From Verrucomicrobiota bacterium (GTDB lineage: Bacteria; Verrucomicrobiota; Verrucomicrobiae; Opitutales; CG1-02-43-26), in assembly GCA_013289195.1 (NCBI GenBank), contig JABDAI010000013.1:1-27013 (forward strand): 27,013 bases of DNA. The letters are read 5' to 3'. Below, in pieces: positions 15,764 to 23,868 of this stretch. Numbering within the stretch: position 1 is the first letter of the stretch; each line of letters opens with the position of its first letter. The notes beneath the pieces were generated by a model. It had not been told where the DNA came from and did not search any database. It saw only the letters and a program-made list of their open reading frames with translations. The position numbers were made by a program, and so were the translations under genes.

Positions 15764-16231
15764 TTAAGAAGTATAAATAAAATTGTTGTAAACCACGGGT
15801 TCTTCCTTCCAAGTGGATTTATTTTCATCTCGGACTTGTAAACTAATATTGCTGGGCATAACTAAAACTTGATATTCTGAACCACCTGTAAGTTTTCTAA
15901 TTCGACCGGCATCCACACCTAGATCTATTAAATAGTTTTTCATGAGGTTAGTGCAAGCAGGAAAAAAAGAATGGCACTCGATTAGAAGACTTAGATTTGG
16001 ATTATGCTTTAATTGACGAACTGCATCATTAACTTTTTCACGTTCGAAAGAGAAGAAATTAAATTCCACATAAATCTTGAGATGATCGGCCATGCAGTTG
16101 CCAGTAAAGTTATCACTTTCAGACAATATTTTTTCGCAGCACGACCCTCTAGGCGTTGTACAACCAGAAAATAGAATTGCTGTAGTTGCTGTTAAAGCCA
16201 ATGCAAGTGTGATTTTAATAAAATTTCTCAT
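15764..16231 (-). CDS. Small lipoprotein with a degenerate OmpA/Pal-like domain
   Basis: The N-terminus MRNFIKITLALALTATTAIL followed by FSGC is a lipoprotein signal peptide with the lipid-modified Cys at residue 24. After a Cys-rich linker (PRGSCCEK), residues about 50-120 read KIYVEFNFFSFEREKVNDAV, RQLKHNPNLSLLIECHSFF, then NYLIDLGVDAGRIRKLTGG. This parallels the OmpA C-terminal fold (YFDFD...ENP.L.IEGH.D......YL...GV...RI...G). The GHTD motif is replaced by CHSFF and the usual NxxLSxxRA peptidoglycan-binding residues are absent, so binding to diaminopimelate is doubtful. At 155 residues it is near Pal size. It probably anchors in the outer membrane. It is downstream of the giant STAND gene on the same strand, 184 bp away. 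Confidence 0.7.
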   Translation of the reverse strand: MRNFIKITLALALTATTAILFSGCTTPRGSCCEKILSESDNFTGNCMADHLKIYVEFNFFSFEREKVNDAVRQLKHNPNLSLLIECHSFFPACTNLMKNYLIDLGVDAGRIRKLTGGSEYQVLVMPSNISLQVRDENKSTWKEEPVVYNNFIYTS

Positions 16232-16415
16232 GTTTAGTTTATTGTTGATATTATTTTTTCAATTTTAAAATTATTCGATAAAAGAATTTCGACTAATTCA
16301 ATTTGAAATTATAAAGATGTCAAATAAAATATACTGGGTTTCTGAAAAACTGGTTTGAAGTCGAAACACAATCTTTTTAGGATTTATTGCTACTATCGTA
16401 TACTTATTAATACAA

Positions 16416-19400
16416 CTAGTAAAGCCTGCTATTCTTTCTTTCTTCCATTCCTGTATATTTAACATGCTTTAATAAATGGGCTTCAAATGCTTTATCTCCT
16501 GGCATTGCTTGAATGCACGCTTCTACTATTGAACCATCAACAAAAAATTCTGGGTGTTCTACTGCAATCTTTTTTACTAACACTGGATTATGCCGAGCAA
16601 AACTTTTCACTACGTCATAGGCTTTCGTTTCTGACTTCATTATTGCTAAACTCGTAGCTTCGAAGCATAGCATTTGAGCGAGTTCGATATTTTTATCATT
16701 GTTTCCTAATTCCCCTAATTGCTTTCTTAAATAATCTTTTTCTAGGTATCCTTTAATTCCCATCTCTCCGAAAATCCCCTCATTACTCCATCCATGTTTC
16801 GCACACCACCTTTCATCATCTACAATAGGAACTATACGATTTAAAATGCTGACTTGAATTTTTTGTTTTAATTTTATTAAATTCTCATCCGTTTCTCCAC
16901 GAGAAGTAATAATGTATCTACATTCATTGCCGACTTTATGACCTCCTAAACAGGTTTGTGTCTGTTGAGATTTTATTCTATTGAAAAAATTTGGCTGAAG
17001 TTGTCCAATCTCGTCTTTGAAGAATTTTGTCTTTTTATGCTCACTTCCAAGCTCAGCAGATAAAATGCTATAAGCTTGTTTATTATATTCTAAAGCTTTA
17101 TCTAAATCACCTAATACTGCATGGCTAGTCGCAATACCACACAATATGTCAGGTATTTTTTGCCAATCTCCAAGTTGGTAATTCATTATTAACGCTTCTT
17201 CGAAATATATTAGACCTTTTTTCATTCCGTCTTCGTCTGCTTCTTCTGTGAAAAATGAGTAAGTAGCTGCAAGATTGAAAAGTGATTCTGCAATTTGTGG
17301 ATGATTCCCAGAATAAATTTTCCGGAACACTCCAAGAGCCTCTTTTTGGTATTGCACACTGATTTGTTGATTAGTTTTATTTCCCTCTAAAAAACGATAG
17401 CCAGTTCCCAGCCATAGTAAAGCAATCGCATAATTTTCTCTTGCTTCAGGGATATTTTGATATACCTTTATTGCATTTTCTTCATATTTAATTCCTTTTC
17501 GAATATTATTTTCGTTTCCTAGGTTTATATGAGCACGACCAATGTTCATATATACATCAGCAATAAATAATTGTGGTGAATCCACCGTATTAAGCAATTT
17601 TTGATTGTTTAATAGTTCTTCCCAATAATGAATTGCTTGTTTATCGTCGGCTTTTATTTTTAAATAATAAAGCGCAATTTTGTATATTAACAATGCATTA
17701 TGCTTAGTCAATAACCCCATCATGTTTGCTTCATGAACTAATGTTTTCCCATGTGTTATAAATTCAAATTCTTCTTTAAAAGTGGAAAGACTATCATATT
17801 TTTTAAAAGCATCATCGAAATTGGTGCCCAGTTCTTTCATTAATTTTTCCAAGACAGCTTTAATTTTCGTCGTATCGTCATCCATCAAAACTTTCTTAGT
17901 CTCTTCTTGTACAATTCTATGACTTAATTTAAGTGTCATTTTATCCCCTTCACTTACAACACCACTCATTAGTGATAATTTTTTTAATTCATTTACGTGT
18001 ATTTGTAATTCTTGTTTTGTTAGACCCATTACTTTCATAATGAATTCAACAGGCACTCCCTCTGCATCAAGGTATGTCATATATTGTAATAATTGCCAGC
18101 TTATAGGTGCATTCTTTTTTATATCTCCAAATAATAGTTCAACTTCAGGATATACATCCTTATTTTGACTATGTCCTTTTTTAACTGCTTCATAATATTT
18201 CACGTATTCGTTGATGCTCATTAAATCATTATTGCCCAAATACGCTACTGCTTTAGAAAGTCTAAAAGGTGATAAGCCGACTACATTTACTAACTTTTCT
18301 GCTTCATTTTTAGTTCTTCCAAGAACTTCTCTCACATAGGTTATTGCTTGTTCTTTATCAAATCCTTCCATTTGAATCGATTTAATTTCTTTAAGCAAAG
18401 CGGTATCTCTTGAAGTAATTATAATTTTTGCCTGAGCAGGCTTATTCACTAGATATTGACTCATTTTCTTCCCATCTTCAACATTATCAAAAATTAATAA
18501 TACAGGCTTTTCTCTACCTATCTTTTCTAATTTCTGGTATACTAAATCTTTAACTTCGTAGGGAGTTAAATTATTCGTTTTTATTTTTAATTCTTGTGCT
18601 AGTTTGAAAAATTCCTCATCTATTTGCATTCCCTTTATCCACCTTACCTGCCAATCCTCTTGTTTACGATCTTTTCCATACTTTGTAGCTAATGTACTTT
18701 TGCCCATTCCTCCAAATCCGCTAATCACTACTACATCTTCTTTATAGAGTTTTTCTTTTAATTCTTTTTCCTTATTACGAATTCCGATATAGAAGCTTGT
18801 GAGAGATACAAGATTATCTGCTAATTTTTTTATTTTTTCTGCTTCTGCAGCTTCGCCATTTAAATAAACTTTAGTTGTATTTATAACGACATTCTTCCAT
18901 ACAGCTCTTATATCGCTAGGAATCACGTCTAATAATCTCTTCGTCTTTTCTTTAATCCCTTCCACGTCGTATCCTTGATTAGGAATTAAAATATAGTCAT
19001 TACCATTAGGCACTATTTTGAAACTCTTTAGAAGCTCATTTAATTGGACTTTTACGATAAAGGGCAAATCTTCATTATCTTTTAACTTTTTTTTGAAATC
19101 AAATAATTTATAAAGATACTTATCCACACTTCCCGTACGTAGATCCATCAAATGCGTATTCTTTCCTTCTCTATATTTTCCTAAAGTATAAAGAGCGAAT
19201 CGATTATCAAAACTGAATTCTGTTCGCTGTTCCCCTTTGTTTTGACTTTCGATTTCTAAATCGATATGCCTGAAATAGGCCCAATATTGTTCGGCATCGA
19301 TTCCTCCTTTGATGTAGGTTTTCAAAAAGCCAACAATGGTCATTACTGTTCCATCATCGATAAGATGATCGATTGCTAGATTCAAAGCCATCTGTGTTGT

Positions 19401-20909
19401 TCCAGATATACCGCTTTTACCGATTCCTTCTTTGGCAATTTTTTTTCCTTCGCTAGAAAAACTTGCAGTTCCCAAATACTCAACTCTCGGCCAATCCAGC
19501 ATTTTTTTGCATGCTTTAGGCTTTCCAGTTTCGGGATCAAATGTTTCTAGTATCCCTGATAAGAAATGCCCCTCTATACTTAAGAGTGCTTTAATTTTAT
19601 CTCCAAAATTATTCTTTATGATGTTTGGCAGTTTACTTTCGACTACTTCAGTCATTTTCATTTTAGTCTCTACCCTATATACAGTTCCTACATGTCCATT
19701 ACAGGAATTTGCTGGATTTGGGCCTGACAGGTAAGTCACAATATCTAAGTCGGATAAATTTACTGCATCTCTACTTTTAATATTCGGTTGCAATTGCTTC
19801 ATCATTGGAGCTGTTCCTGGGCTATCAAATGTCACTGCTTTCACATTCCTATAATCAAAATAGGCAAAACAATAATACGCACTGAGTTCCGCTAACCAGG
19901 CTCCCAATGAATGTCCTGTAAAGGATAATCGATATCCCTTTTCTTTCGCTATCTCAATGGCTGCAGCAGTAGCACGTAAGTTTTTGGCTTGTTGACCTAC
20001 TATTATTCTTCCTCCCAATATTTCTTCGAAATTTGTTTTCCAATCTCCATTCCTATTAAATAATCCTTTGATAATCTCCTCTGTCCCTCTATTGGCTAAG
20101 ACAACTTGGTGTGTCTTATCATTGACATAAATGGCCCCATAGTAACCGCTCCTTTTGGTATCGTCAAAAACTTCAACTACTTTCCAATTTACCAAATGCT
20201 GATCCATTTTAGGATCTAAATTTACGGAACTTCCATTTGTTGACGTTACATAGGCATGTTTACTTAAGAGTGCATGGGTATAGTCGCTTGGGTAATATCT
20301 GTAGTTTTTATTATTCTCAATTAATCTAGTTTCTATATCCAGTAAAGTTTGATGTCTAACCTGATTCTTATGCCAAGTAATGTAACCTAATTCGCTATTA
20401 TCTTTAATCTCATTTAAAAAAGCCTTCAATTCTGATTCTGTAAGTGCAAATTGCATTTCCAATGATCTAAAAATAGGATTATCCCTTCTTAAATGAAGAC
20501 ATATTTCCTTAAAATTTTCCTTTGTCAGCAACTTTACTTGGTGATTTTCCAATGCTTCCGTTATTTTATCATCCATTTCCTCTTCGGCTTGTGCTGATTT
20601 ATTGATCCACAAGTATGCGAATATACTTCCAATAACTGTGGCCCAGGCAGAAAGATTCCAGGTTGTTTTATCTGGATCATTGAAATGCTCATTATCTTTA
20701 TATAAAGAATTAATATCAACCTGGTCTGCTTTCTTGTGATTTGTATGTTGGGAAAAACTAAAAGTTTTTCGGCTAGGATCAAAATAATAATGACGATTTG
20801 TCTCATTAATTCGACTACGTTCTTTATTCAGACCCTGCTCAAGTTTTCTAAAACCAAAAAAGGCGTTTGTGAAATTTCTAGGCCTGGTATTCGTCAGTAT
20901 TGTAAACAT
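16416..20909 (-). CDS. NLR-like STAND protein: class-3 lipase, NB-ARC, TPR
   Basis: A 1,497-residue multidomain protein. A hydrophobic segment lies at about 85-102 (LSAWATVIGSIFAYLWI). Residues about 205-420 form an alpha/beta-hydrolase of the lipase class 3 type: ANRGTEE (272-278), nucleophile elbow FTGHSLGAWLAEL with Ser334, Asp389 in DLDIV and His406 in NGHVG form a plausible triad. NB-ARC follows: P-loop ISGFGGMGKSTLATK (Lys737), Walker B VLLIFDNVED (803-812), sensor IIITSRD (829-835), GLSPFRL (GLPL-like, 878-884) and LSHRIVQEE (MHD-like, His997). TPR or kinesin-light-chain-like repeats span about 1080-1300 (GNHPQIAESLFNLAATY), then a ~190-residue unknown tail. This is a nucleotide-controlled switch that would unleash a lipase when the TPR region senses a trigger. 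Antiphage defence or action on a eukaryotic host are both possible. Confidence 0.85.
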   Translation of the reverse strand: MFTILTNTRPRNFTNAFFGFRKLEQGLNKERSRINETNRHYYFDPSRKTFSFSQHTNHKKADQVDINSLYKDNEHFNDPDKTTWNLSAWATVIGSIFAYLWINKSAQAEEEMDDKITEALENHQVKLLTKENFKEICLHLRRDNPIFRSLEMQFALTESELKAFLNEIKDNSELGYITWHKNQVRHQTLLDIETRLIENNKNYRYYPSDYTHALLSKHAYVTSTNGSSVNLDPKMDQHLVNWKVVEVFDDTKRSGYYGAIYVNDKTHQVVLANRGTEEIIKGLFNRNGDWKTNFEEILGGRIIVGQQAKNLRATAAAIEIAKEKGYRLSFTGHSLGAWLAELSAYYCFAYFDYRNVKAVTFDSPGTAPMMKQLQPNIKSRDAVNLSDLDIVTYLSGPNPANSCNGHVGTVYRVETKMKMTEVVESKLPNIIKNNFGDKIKALLSIEGHFLSGILETFDPETGKPKACKKMLDWPRVEYLGTASFSSEGKKIAKEGIGKSGISGTTQMALNLAIDHLIDDGTVMTIVGFLKTYIKGGIDAEQYWAYFRHIDLEIESQNKGEQRTEFSFDNRFALYTLGKYREGKNTHLMDLRTGSVDKYLYKLFDFKKKLKDNEDLPFIVKVQLNELLKSFKIVPNGNDYILIPNQGYDVEGIKEKTKRLLDVIPSDIRAVWKNVVINTTKVYLNGEAAEAEKIKKLADNLVSLTSFYIGIRNKEKELKEKLYKEDVVVISGFGGMGKSTLATKYGKDRKQEDWQVRWIKGMQIDEEFFKLAQELKIKTNNLTPYEVKDLVYQKLEKIGREKPVLLIFDNVEDGKKMSQYLVNKPAQAKIIITSRDTALLKEIKSIQMEGFDKEQAITYVREVLGRTKNEAEKLVNVVGLSPFRLSKAVAYLGNNDLMSINEYVKYYEAVKKGHSQNKDVYPEVELLFGDIKKNAPISWQLLQYMTYLDAEGVPVEFIMKVMGLTKQELQIHVNELKKLSLMSGVVSEGDKMTLKLSHRIVQEETKKVLMDDDTTKIKAVLEKLMKELGTNFDDAFKKYDSLSTFKEEFEFITHGKTLVHEANMMGLLTKHNALLIYKIALYYLKIKADDKQAIHYWEELLNNQKLLNTVDSPQLFIADVYMNIGRAHINLGNENNIRKGIKYEENAIKVYQNIPEARENYAIALLWLGTGYRFLEGNKTNQQISVQYQKEALGVFRKIYSGNHPQIAESLFNLAATYSFFTEEADEDGMKKGLIYFEEALIMNYQLGDWQKIPDILCGIATSHAVLGDLDKALEYNKQAYSILSAELGSEHKKTKFFKDEIGQLQPNFFNRIKSQQTQTCLGGHKVGNECRYIITSRGETDENLIKLKQKIQVSILNRIVPIVDDERWCAKHGWSNEGIFGEMGIKGYLEKDYLRKQLGELGNNDKNIELAQMLCFEATSLAIMKSETKAYDVVKSFARHNPVLVKKIAVEHPEFFVDGSIVEACIQAMPGDKAFEAHLLKHVKYTGMEERKNSRLY

Positions 20910-21066
20910 TATAAGTGAATTTATTGGTTAGTTAGTACAGATAAGACTAGAGTAAAATTGTTATTTTCTAATAATACAATTATATTTTGTCAACTTTGGT
21001 TTATAATCCCTGAAAAAACTTGATTAATAATTTCATTTCTTAAAAATGAAAACCTTCAAGAAATCT

Positions 21067-21828
21067 TCATTGACTGATAGTTGTGCCACCGTCGCAGGTA
21101 ATAGTAACGCCAGTAAGCCATGACGAAGCATCGGAAGCTAATAAAACGACGAGTCCAGCATAATCACTTGGGTAACCTCCACGTTTGAGTGGGATAGTTT
21201 CAATCATTTCTTTCCAAGCCTTAGGATCTTGCTTCATATAAGGTTCATTTGATTCTGTTTCTGTAACACCGGGGGCAATTCCATTTACCCGTATTTGATA
21301 CGGAGCCAATTCTAATGCAGCCGAGGCCGTGAGCATATTCAATGCTGCTTTTGCACAAGAATGAGCGCAGCTACCTATCGCTGGTCTTAGTCCCGAAATA
21401 GAAGAGATATTAATAATACTGCCTGGAGCTTTTCGTTCTATAAGATGGTGGGCGAGACCTTGGATTAATCGGAGTGGCACTTCAACATTCATTTGTTGCA
21501 TTTTTGTGAATAACTCAGGACTTAAGTTAAGCAAAGGACCTCTATGGTAGATGGCGGCACAGTTAACGAGAATATCAATACTCCCCAATTGACTGATGGC
21601 AGTATTGAGAAATGCTTCAGGCGCATTTGCTTGAGAAAAGTCAGATTGAATTGTTATTGCGCGTCGACCGAGTTTTCTAATTTCATTGGCAGTCGTATCT
21701 GCCTTATCTGCAGCGACGTGATAGTGTATAACCACATTGGCTCCAGCTTTTGCTAAAGCAAGGGCAAGTCCTTTTCCAATTCCTTGCCCTCCGCCTGTTA
21801 CAATTGCACTTTTGTTTGAAAGTTCCAT
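21067..21828 (-). CDS. SDR-family protein with catalytic Tyr replaced by His
   Basis: A 253-residue classical short-chain dehydrogenase/reductase. The NAD(P)-binding motif is TGGGQGIG (11-18), NCAA stands in place of NNAG (89-92), NISSISG carries the catalytic Ser region (140-146), and the C-terminus has VNGIAPGVTETES and ITCDGGTT. The catalytic YxxxK reads HSCAK (His156, Lys160), so the proton-donor Tyr is missing; the codon is CAT. The fold should be intact, but normal oxidoreductase activity is in doubt. Sequence style (GGGQGIG, LKRGGYPSDYAGLVVLLASD) resembles 3-oxoacyl-ACP reductase or glucose-dehydrogenase-like SDRs. The ATG at 21828 is chosen because the fold begins there (MELSNKSAIVTGGG); an upstream TTG would add 15 unrelated residues. 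Substrate unknown. Confidence 0.85.
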   Translation of the reverse strand: MELSNKSAIVTGGGQGIGKGLALALAKAGANVVIHYHVAADKADTTANEIRKLGRRAITIQSDFSQANAPEAFLNTAISQLGSIDILVNCAAIYHRGPLLNLSPELFTKMQQMNVEVPLRLIQGLAHHLIERKAPGSIINISSISGLRPAIGSCAHSCAKAALNMLTASAALELAPYQIRVNGIAPGVTETESNEPYMKQDPKAWKEMIETIPLKRGGYPSDYAGLVVLLASDASSWLTGVTITCDGGTTISQ

Positions 21829-21882
21829 CAAATGATTGCAAATACGACTATCAATAAAAGTTTCCTTTAGCAACTTTATTAT

Positions 21883-22803
21883 CTAAGAGAACCATCCTCG
21901 TCTTTCAGGAGCTACTTGAGAGTTTTCACTCTCATCATGGACTTCTATTGATTCTAAAGGATGACTATATTCATCGAACAATACAAATCCATTTCTTTCA
22001 TAGATGTTTTGAATAGTTTTTTGGTCAGGATAGCTGCTATTCGAAAAACAATTCAGGATATAGGCTACACTTTGCTGGAAACATCGGACTTCTTTATATA
22101 TAGAATTTTCAGGAGTTTCTTTTAGCATTTTTTCTATTAAACGACCAAGGACTGAATTCGATACCTTAATCTGTTGGGCTTGTTGCTTCCAACCTGTCCA
22201 CCCATAGACTTGTTTTATTGCTTCGTGTTGATTAATTGCTGTTTTTCTACCTTGGAGTAAAGGCAACATCTCATTTATAATTTTAATACAATGTTCACAT
22301 AATTCGCGAAAGTTTGTAATTATAGGATCCTCATTTGTCACTAAGAATGAAAACTCATGTGTTCCTACTTTACCCTGTTCCATGTTGGCTTGGTTTAATT
22401 CACTAATGCATTTTTCAAGAATATAAAGTAATGTATTGTCATCCCCTTTACTTAGCAATGTTTTGAACGCGCTTTCAAACCCTAAAAATGCCAAAACGGC
22501 AGATTTTAAAACCCCTACTGCTACGTACATATTATTCTCTTGTGTCCGCTGAACTGCTGCCGTAAGATTCTCTTCCATTTTGTTCAATGTGGGCGCAGGT
22601 ATGGAAACTTCTCTATCTTTCCATTTAATATGTGCCATAGGCATATCAGGTATGTCATAATCGAATTGCCGCGCATAAGGATTTCCATATCCTTGATGAA
22701 CGTGATGTTGTTCAAATCTACCGGCAGCGTTAGACGGCTGTCCACTAGGGTTTGTACCCATCGGTGGATATTGTGTATATTGTCCTTGTGATACTTGTTC
22801 CAT
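21883..22803 (-). CDS. Hypothetical protein with Gln/Gly/Pro-rich N-terminus
   Basis: No family is recognised. The first ~55 residues are low complexity (QGQYTQYPPMGTNPSGQPSN...) with His, Gln, Tyr and Pro, probably disordered. Residues about 65-260 look mainly helical (KMEENLTAAVQRTQENNMYV, NTLLYILEKCISELNQANME) with one mildly hydrophobic stretch near 95-110 (VGVLKSAVLAFLGFESAF). It ends in an acidic, polar tail (VHDESENSQVAPERRGWFS). No signal peptide is evident. It lies 54 bp upstream of the SDR gene on the same strand and may share its transcript, and is divergent from ilvE. The disordered head and lack of recognisable relatives are compatible with a lineage-specific effector, but that is speculation. 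Confidence 0.65.
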   Translation of the reverse strand: MEQVSQGQYTQYPPMGTNPSGQPSNAAGRFEQHHVHQGYGNPYARQFDYDIPDMPMAHIKWKDREVSIPAPTLNKMEENLTAAVQRTQENNMYVAVGVLKSAVLAFLGFESAFKTLLSKGDDNTLLYILEKCISELNQANMEQGKVGTHEFSFLVTNEDPIITNFRELCEHCIKIINEMLPLLQGRKTAINQHEAIKQVYGWTGWKQQAQQIKVSNSVLGRLIEKMLKETPENSIYKEVRCFQQSVAYILNCFSNSSYPDQKTIQNIYERNGFVLFDEYSHPLESIEVHDESENSQVAPERRGWFS

Positions 22804-22875
22804 ATTTTTATAATTTTTTATTTTAATTAAATGTTATTTGTAATAGCATTTAAATGCATATCACAACCGATATAA

Positions 22876-22926
22876 GTAATAATATAATGTAAAAAATTGT
22901 CAACAATTTCTTATACCCTCTAAAAT
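22876..22926. promoter_or_regulatory. Candidate overlapping divergent promoters with a palindromic centre
   Basis: On the minus strand, TTGACA (22904-22899), a 17-bp spacer and TATTAC (22881-22876) would serve the hypothetical gene. On the plus strand, TTGTCA (22897-22902), an 18-bp spacer and TAAAAT (22921-22926) would serve ilvE, 16 bp before its ATG. The two -35 boxes overlap inside ATTGTCAACAAT, a perfect inverted repeat with a 2-bp centre. In A/T-rich DNA such matches are weak evidence. Confidence 0.35.
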
Positions 22927-22941
22927 ACTAATTCAAAAAAC

Positions 22942-23802
22942 ATGATGACACAAAAAAAAGCATCAACAATTTGGTTGGATGGAAATTTTATTCCTTCGTC
23001 CGATGCTACTGTTTCTCTCAAAACACATGCGTTGCATTACGCAAGTTCGGTTTTTGAGGGAATTCGTAGTTATAAAGGACGTCTATTTAAAGTGCATGAG
23101 CATTACCAACGTTTGCATAAATCCGCGGAAGGCTTGGGATTTCAATTACCCTATAGTGCCAACGTTTTAGAAGAAGCAACTCGTGAATTGGTTACAAGGG
23201 AAAACTACGAGTATGGCTATATTCGAGCACTAGGGTGGTGCGGAACTAGAAAATTGACTGTAGAGAGTCGTGGCATAGACGTGCATGTTGCTATTATGGG
23301 TTGGGAACGACCTATAAATCGCAATCGTCCTGCAATTCGTTTAATCGAAAGCCGTTGGAGACGTCCTGATCCTCGAACTGCGCCAGTACATTCTAAGGCT
23401 GCTGGACTTTACATGATTTCTTCAATGAGTAGAAATGAAGCCGAATCTCAAGGCTATGATGATGCGTTGCTGTTGGACTATCGTGGTTATATTGCTGAAG
23501 CCTCTTCTTCAAATATTTTTTTTGTTATAGGTTCAAAGTTAGTCACACCCATTCCCCATAGCTTTCTTAATGGCATTACTCGTTTGACTGTTATAGATTT
23601 GGCTAGCCAGCTAGGAATTACCGTTGAAGAACGGGAAGTTTTGCTTAGCGATTTGCAAGATGCAACAGAAGCTTTTTTGACCGGTACTTCAATAGAAGTC
23701 TTATCCATTAAAGAAATAAAGACCCATCAAGCCAATTATACATTTAACGATGAAACTATTACAAATCGTTTGAAGGAAGCTTTTTACAAATTAGTAACTT
23801 AA
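22942..23802 (+). CDS. ilvE: Branched-chain amino-acid aminotransferase (class IV PLP)
   Basis: It transfers amino groups between glutamate and leucine, isoleucine or valine keto acids in the cytoplasm. Fold-type-IV signatures are WLDGNFIPSSDATVSLKTHA, LHYASSVFEGIRSYKG (31-46), the PLP lysine in VHSKAAGLYM (Lys152), and the conserved EASSSNIFFV segment (186-195), followed by LTVIDLASQLG and EAFLTGTSIEV. At 286 residues it is slightly shorter than the usual 300-310. The HYASSVFEGIR form fits the branched-chain transaminase group better than D-alanine transaminase or ADC lyase, but class IV members are easily confused. Translation may start at either ATG of ATGATG (22942 or 22945). It is convergent with rpsA and ends in a shared terminator. 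Confidence 0.88.
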   Translation: MMTQKKASTIWLDGNFIPSSDATVSLKTHALHYASSVFEGIRSYKGRLFKVHEHYQRLHKSAEGLGFQLPYSANVLEEATRELVTRENYEYGYIRALGWCGTRKLTVESRGIDVHVAIMGWERPINRNRPAIRLIESRWRRPDPRTAPVHSKAAGLYMISSMSRNEAESQGYDDALLLDYRGYIAEASSSNIFFVIGSKLVTPIPHSFLNGITRLTVIDLASQLGITVEEREVLLSDLQDATEAFLTGTSIEVLSIKEIKTHQANYTFNDETITNRLKEAFYKLVT

Positions 23803-23806
23803 AAAA

Positions 23807-23850
23807 AACCCCTATGAAGCTATATTTCATAGAGGTTTTGGATTTTTTTT
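23807..23850. terminator. Bidirectional rho-independent terminator between ilvE and rpsA
   Basis: AACCCCTATGAA (23807-23818) pairs with TTCATAGAGGTT (23826-23837), 11 of 12 pairs, around the loop GCTATAT. A T-run follows for ilvE (GGATTTTTTTT), and an A-run precedes it, which gives a T-run for rpsA on the other strand. It fits the convergent gene ends 5 bp and 31 bp away. Confidence 0.85.
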
Positions 23851-23868
23851 GGAAAATAAGTTGAGAAA

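Noticed and set aside
19432..19734. 100-codon frame antisense to the STAND gene
   Set aside because: It lies wholly within the opposite strand of the lipase domain and shows no recognisable protein.
21829..21873. TTG start adding 15 residues to the SDR protein
   Set aside because: The Rossmann fold begins at MELSNKSAIVTGGG; the extension is non-homologous.
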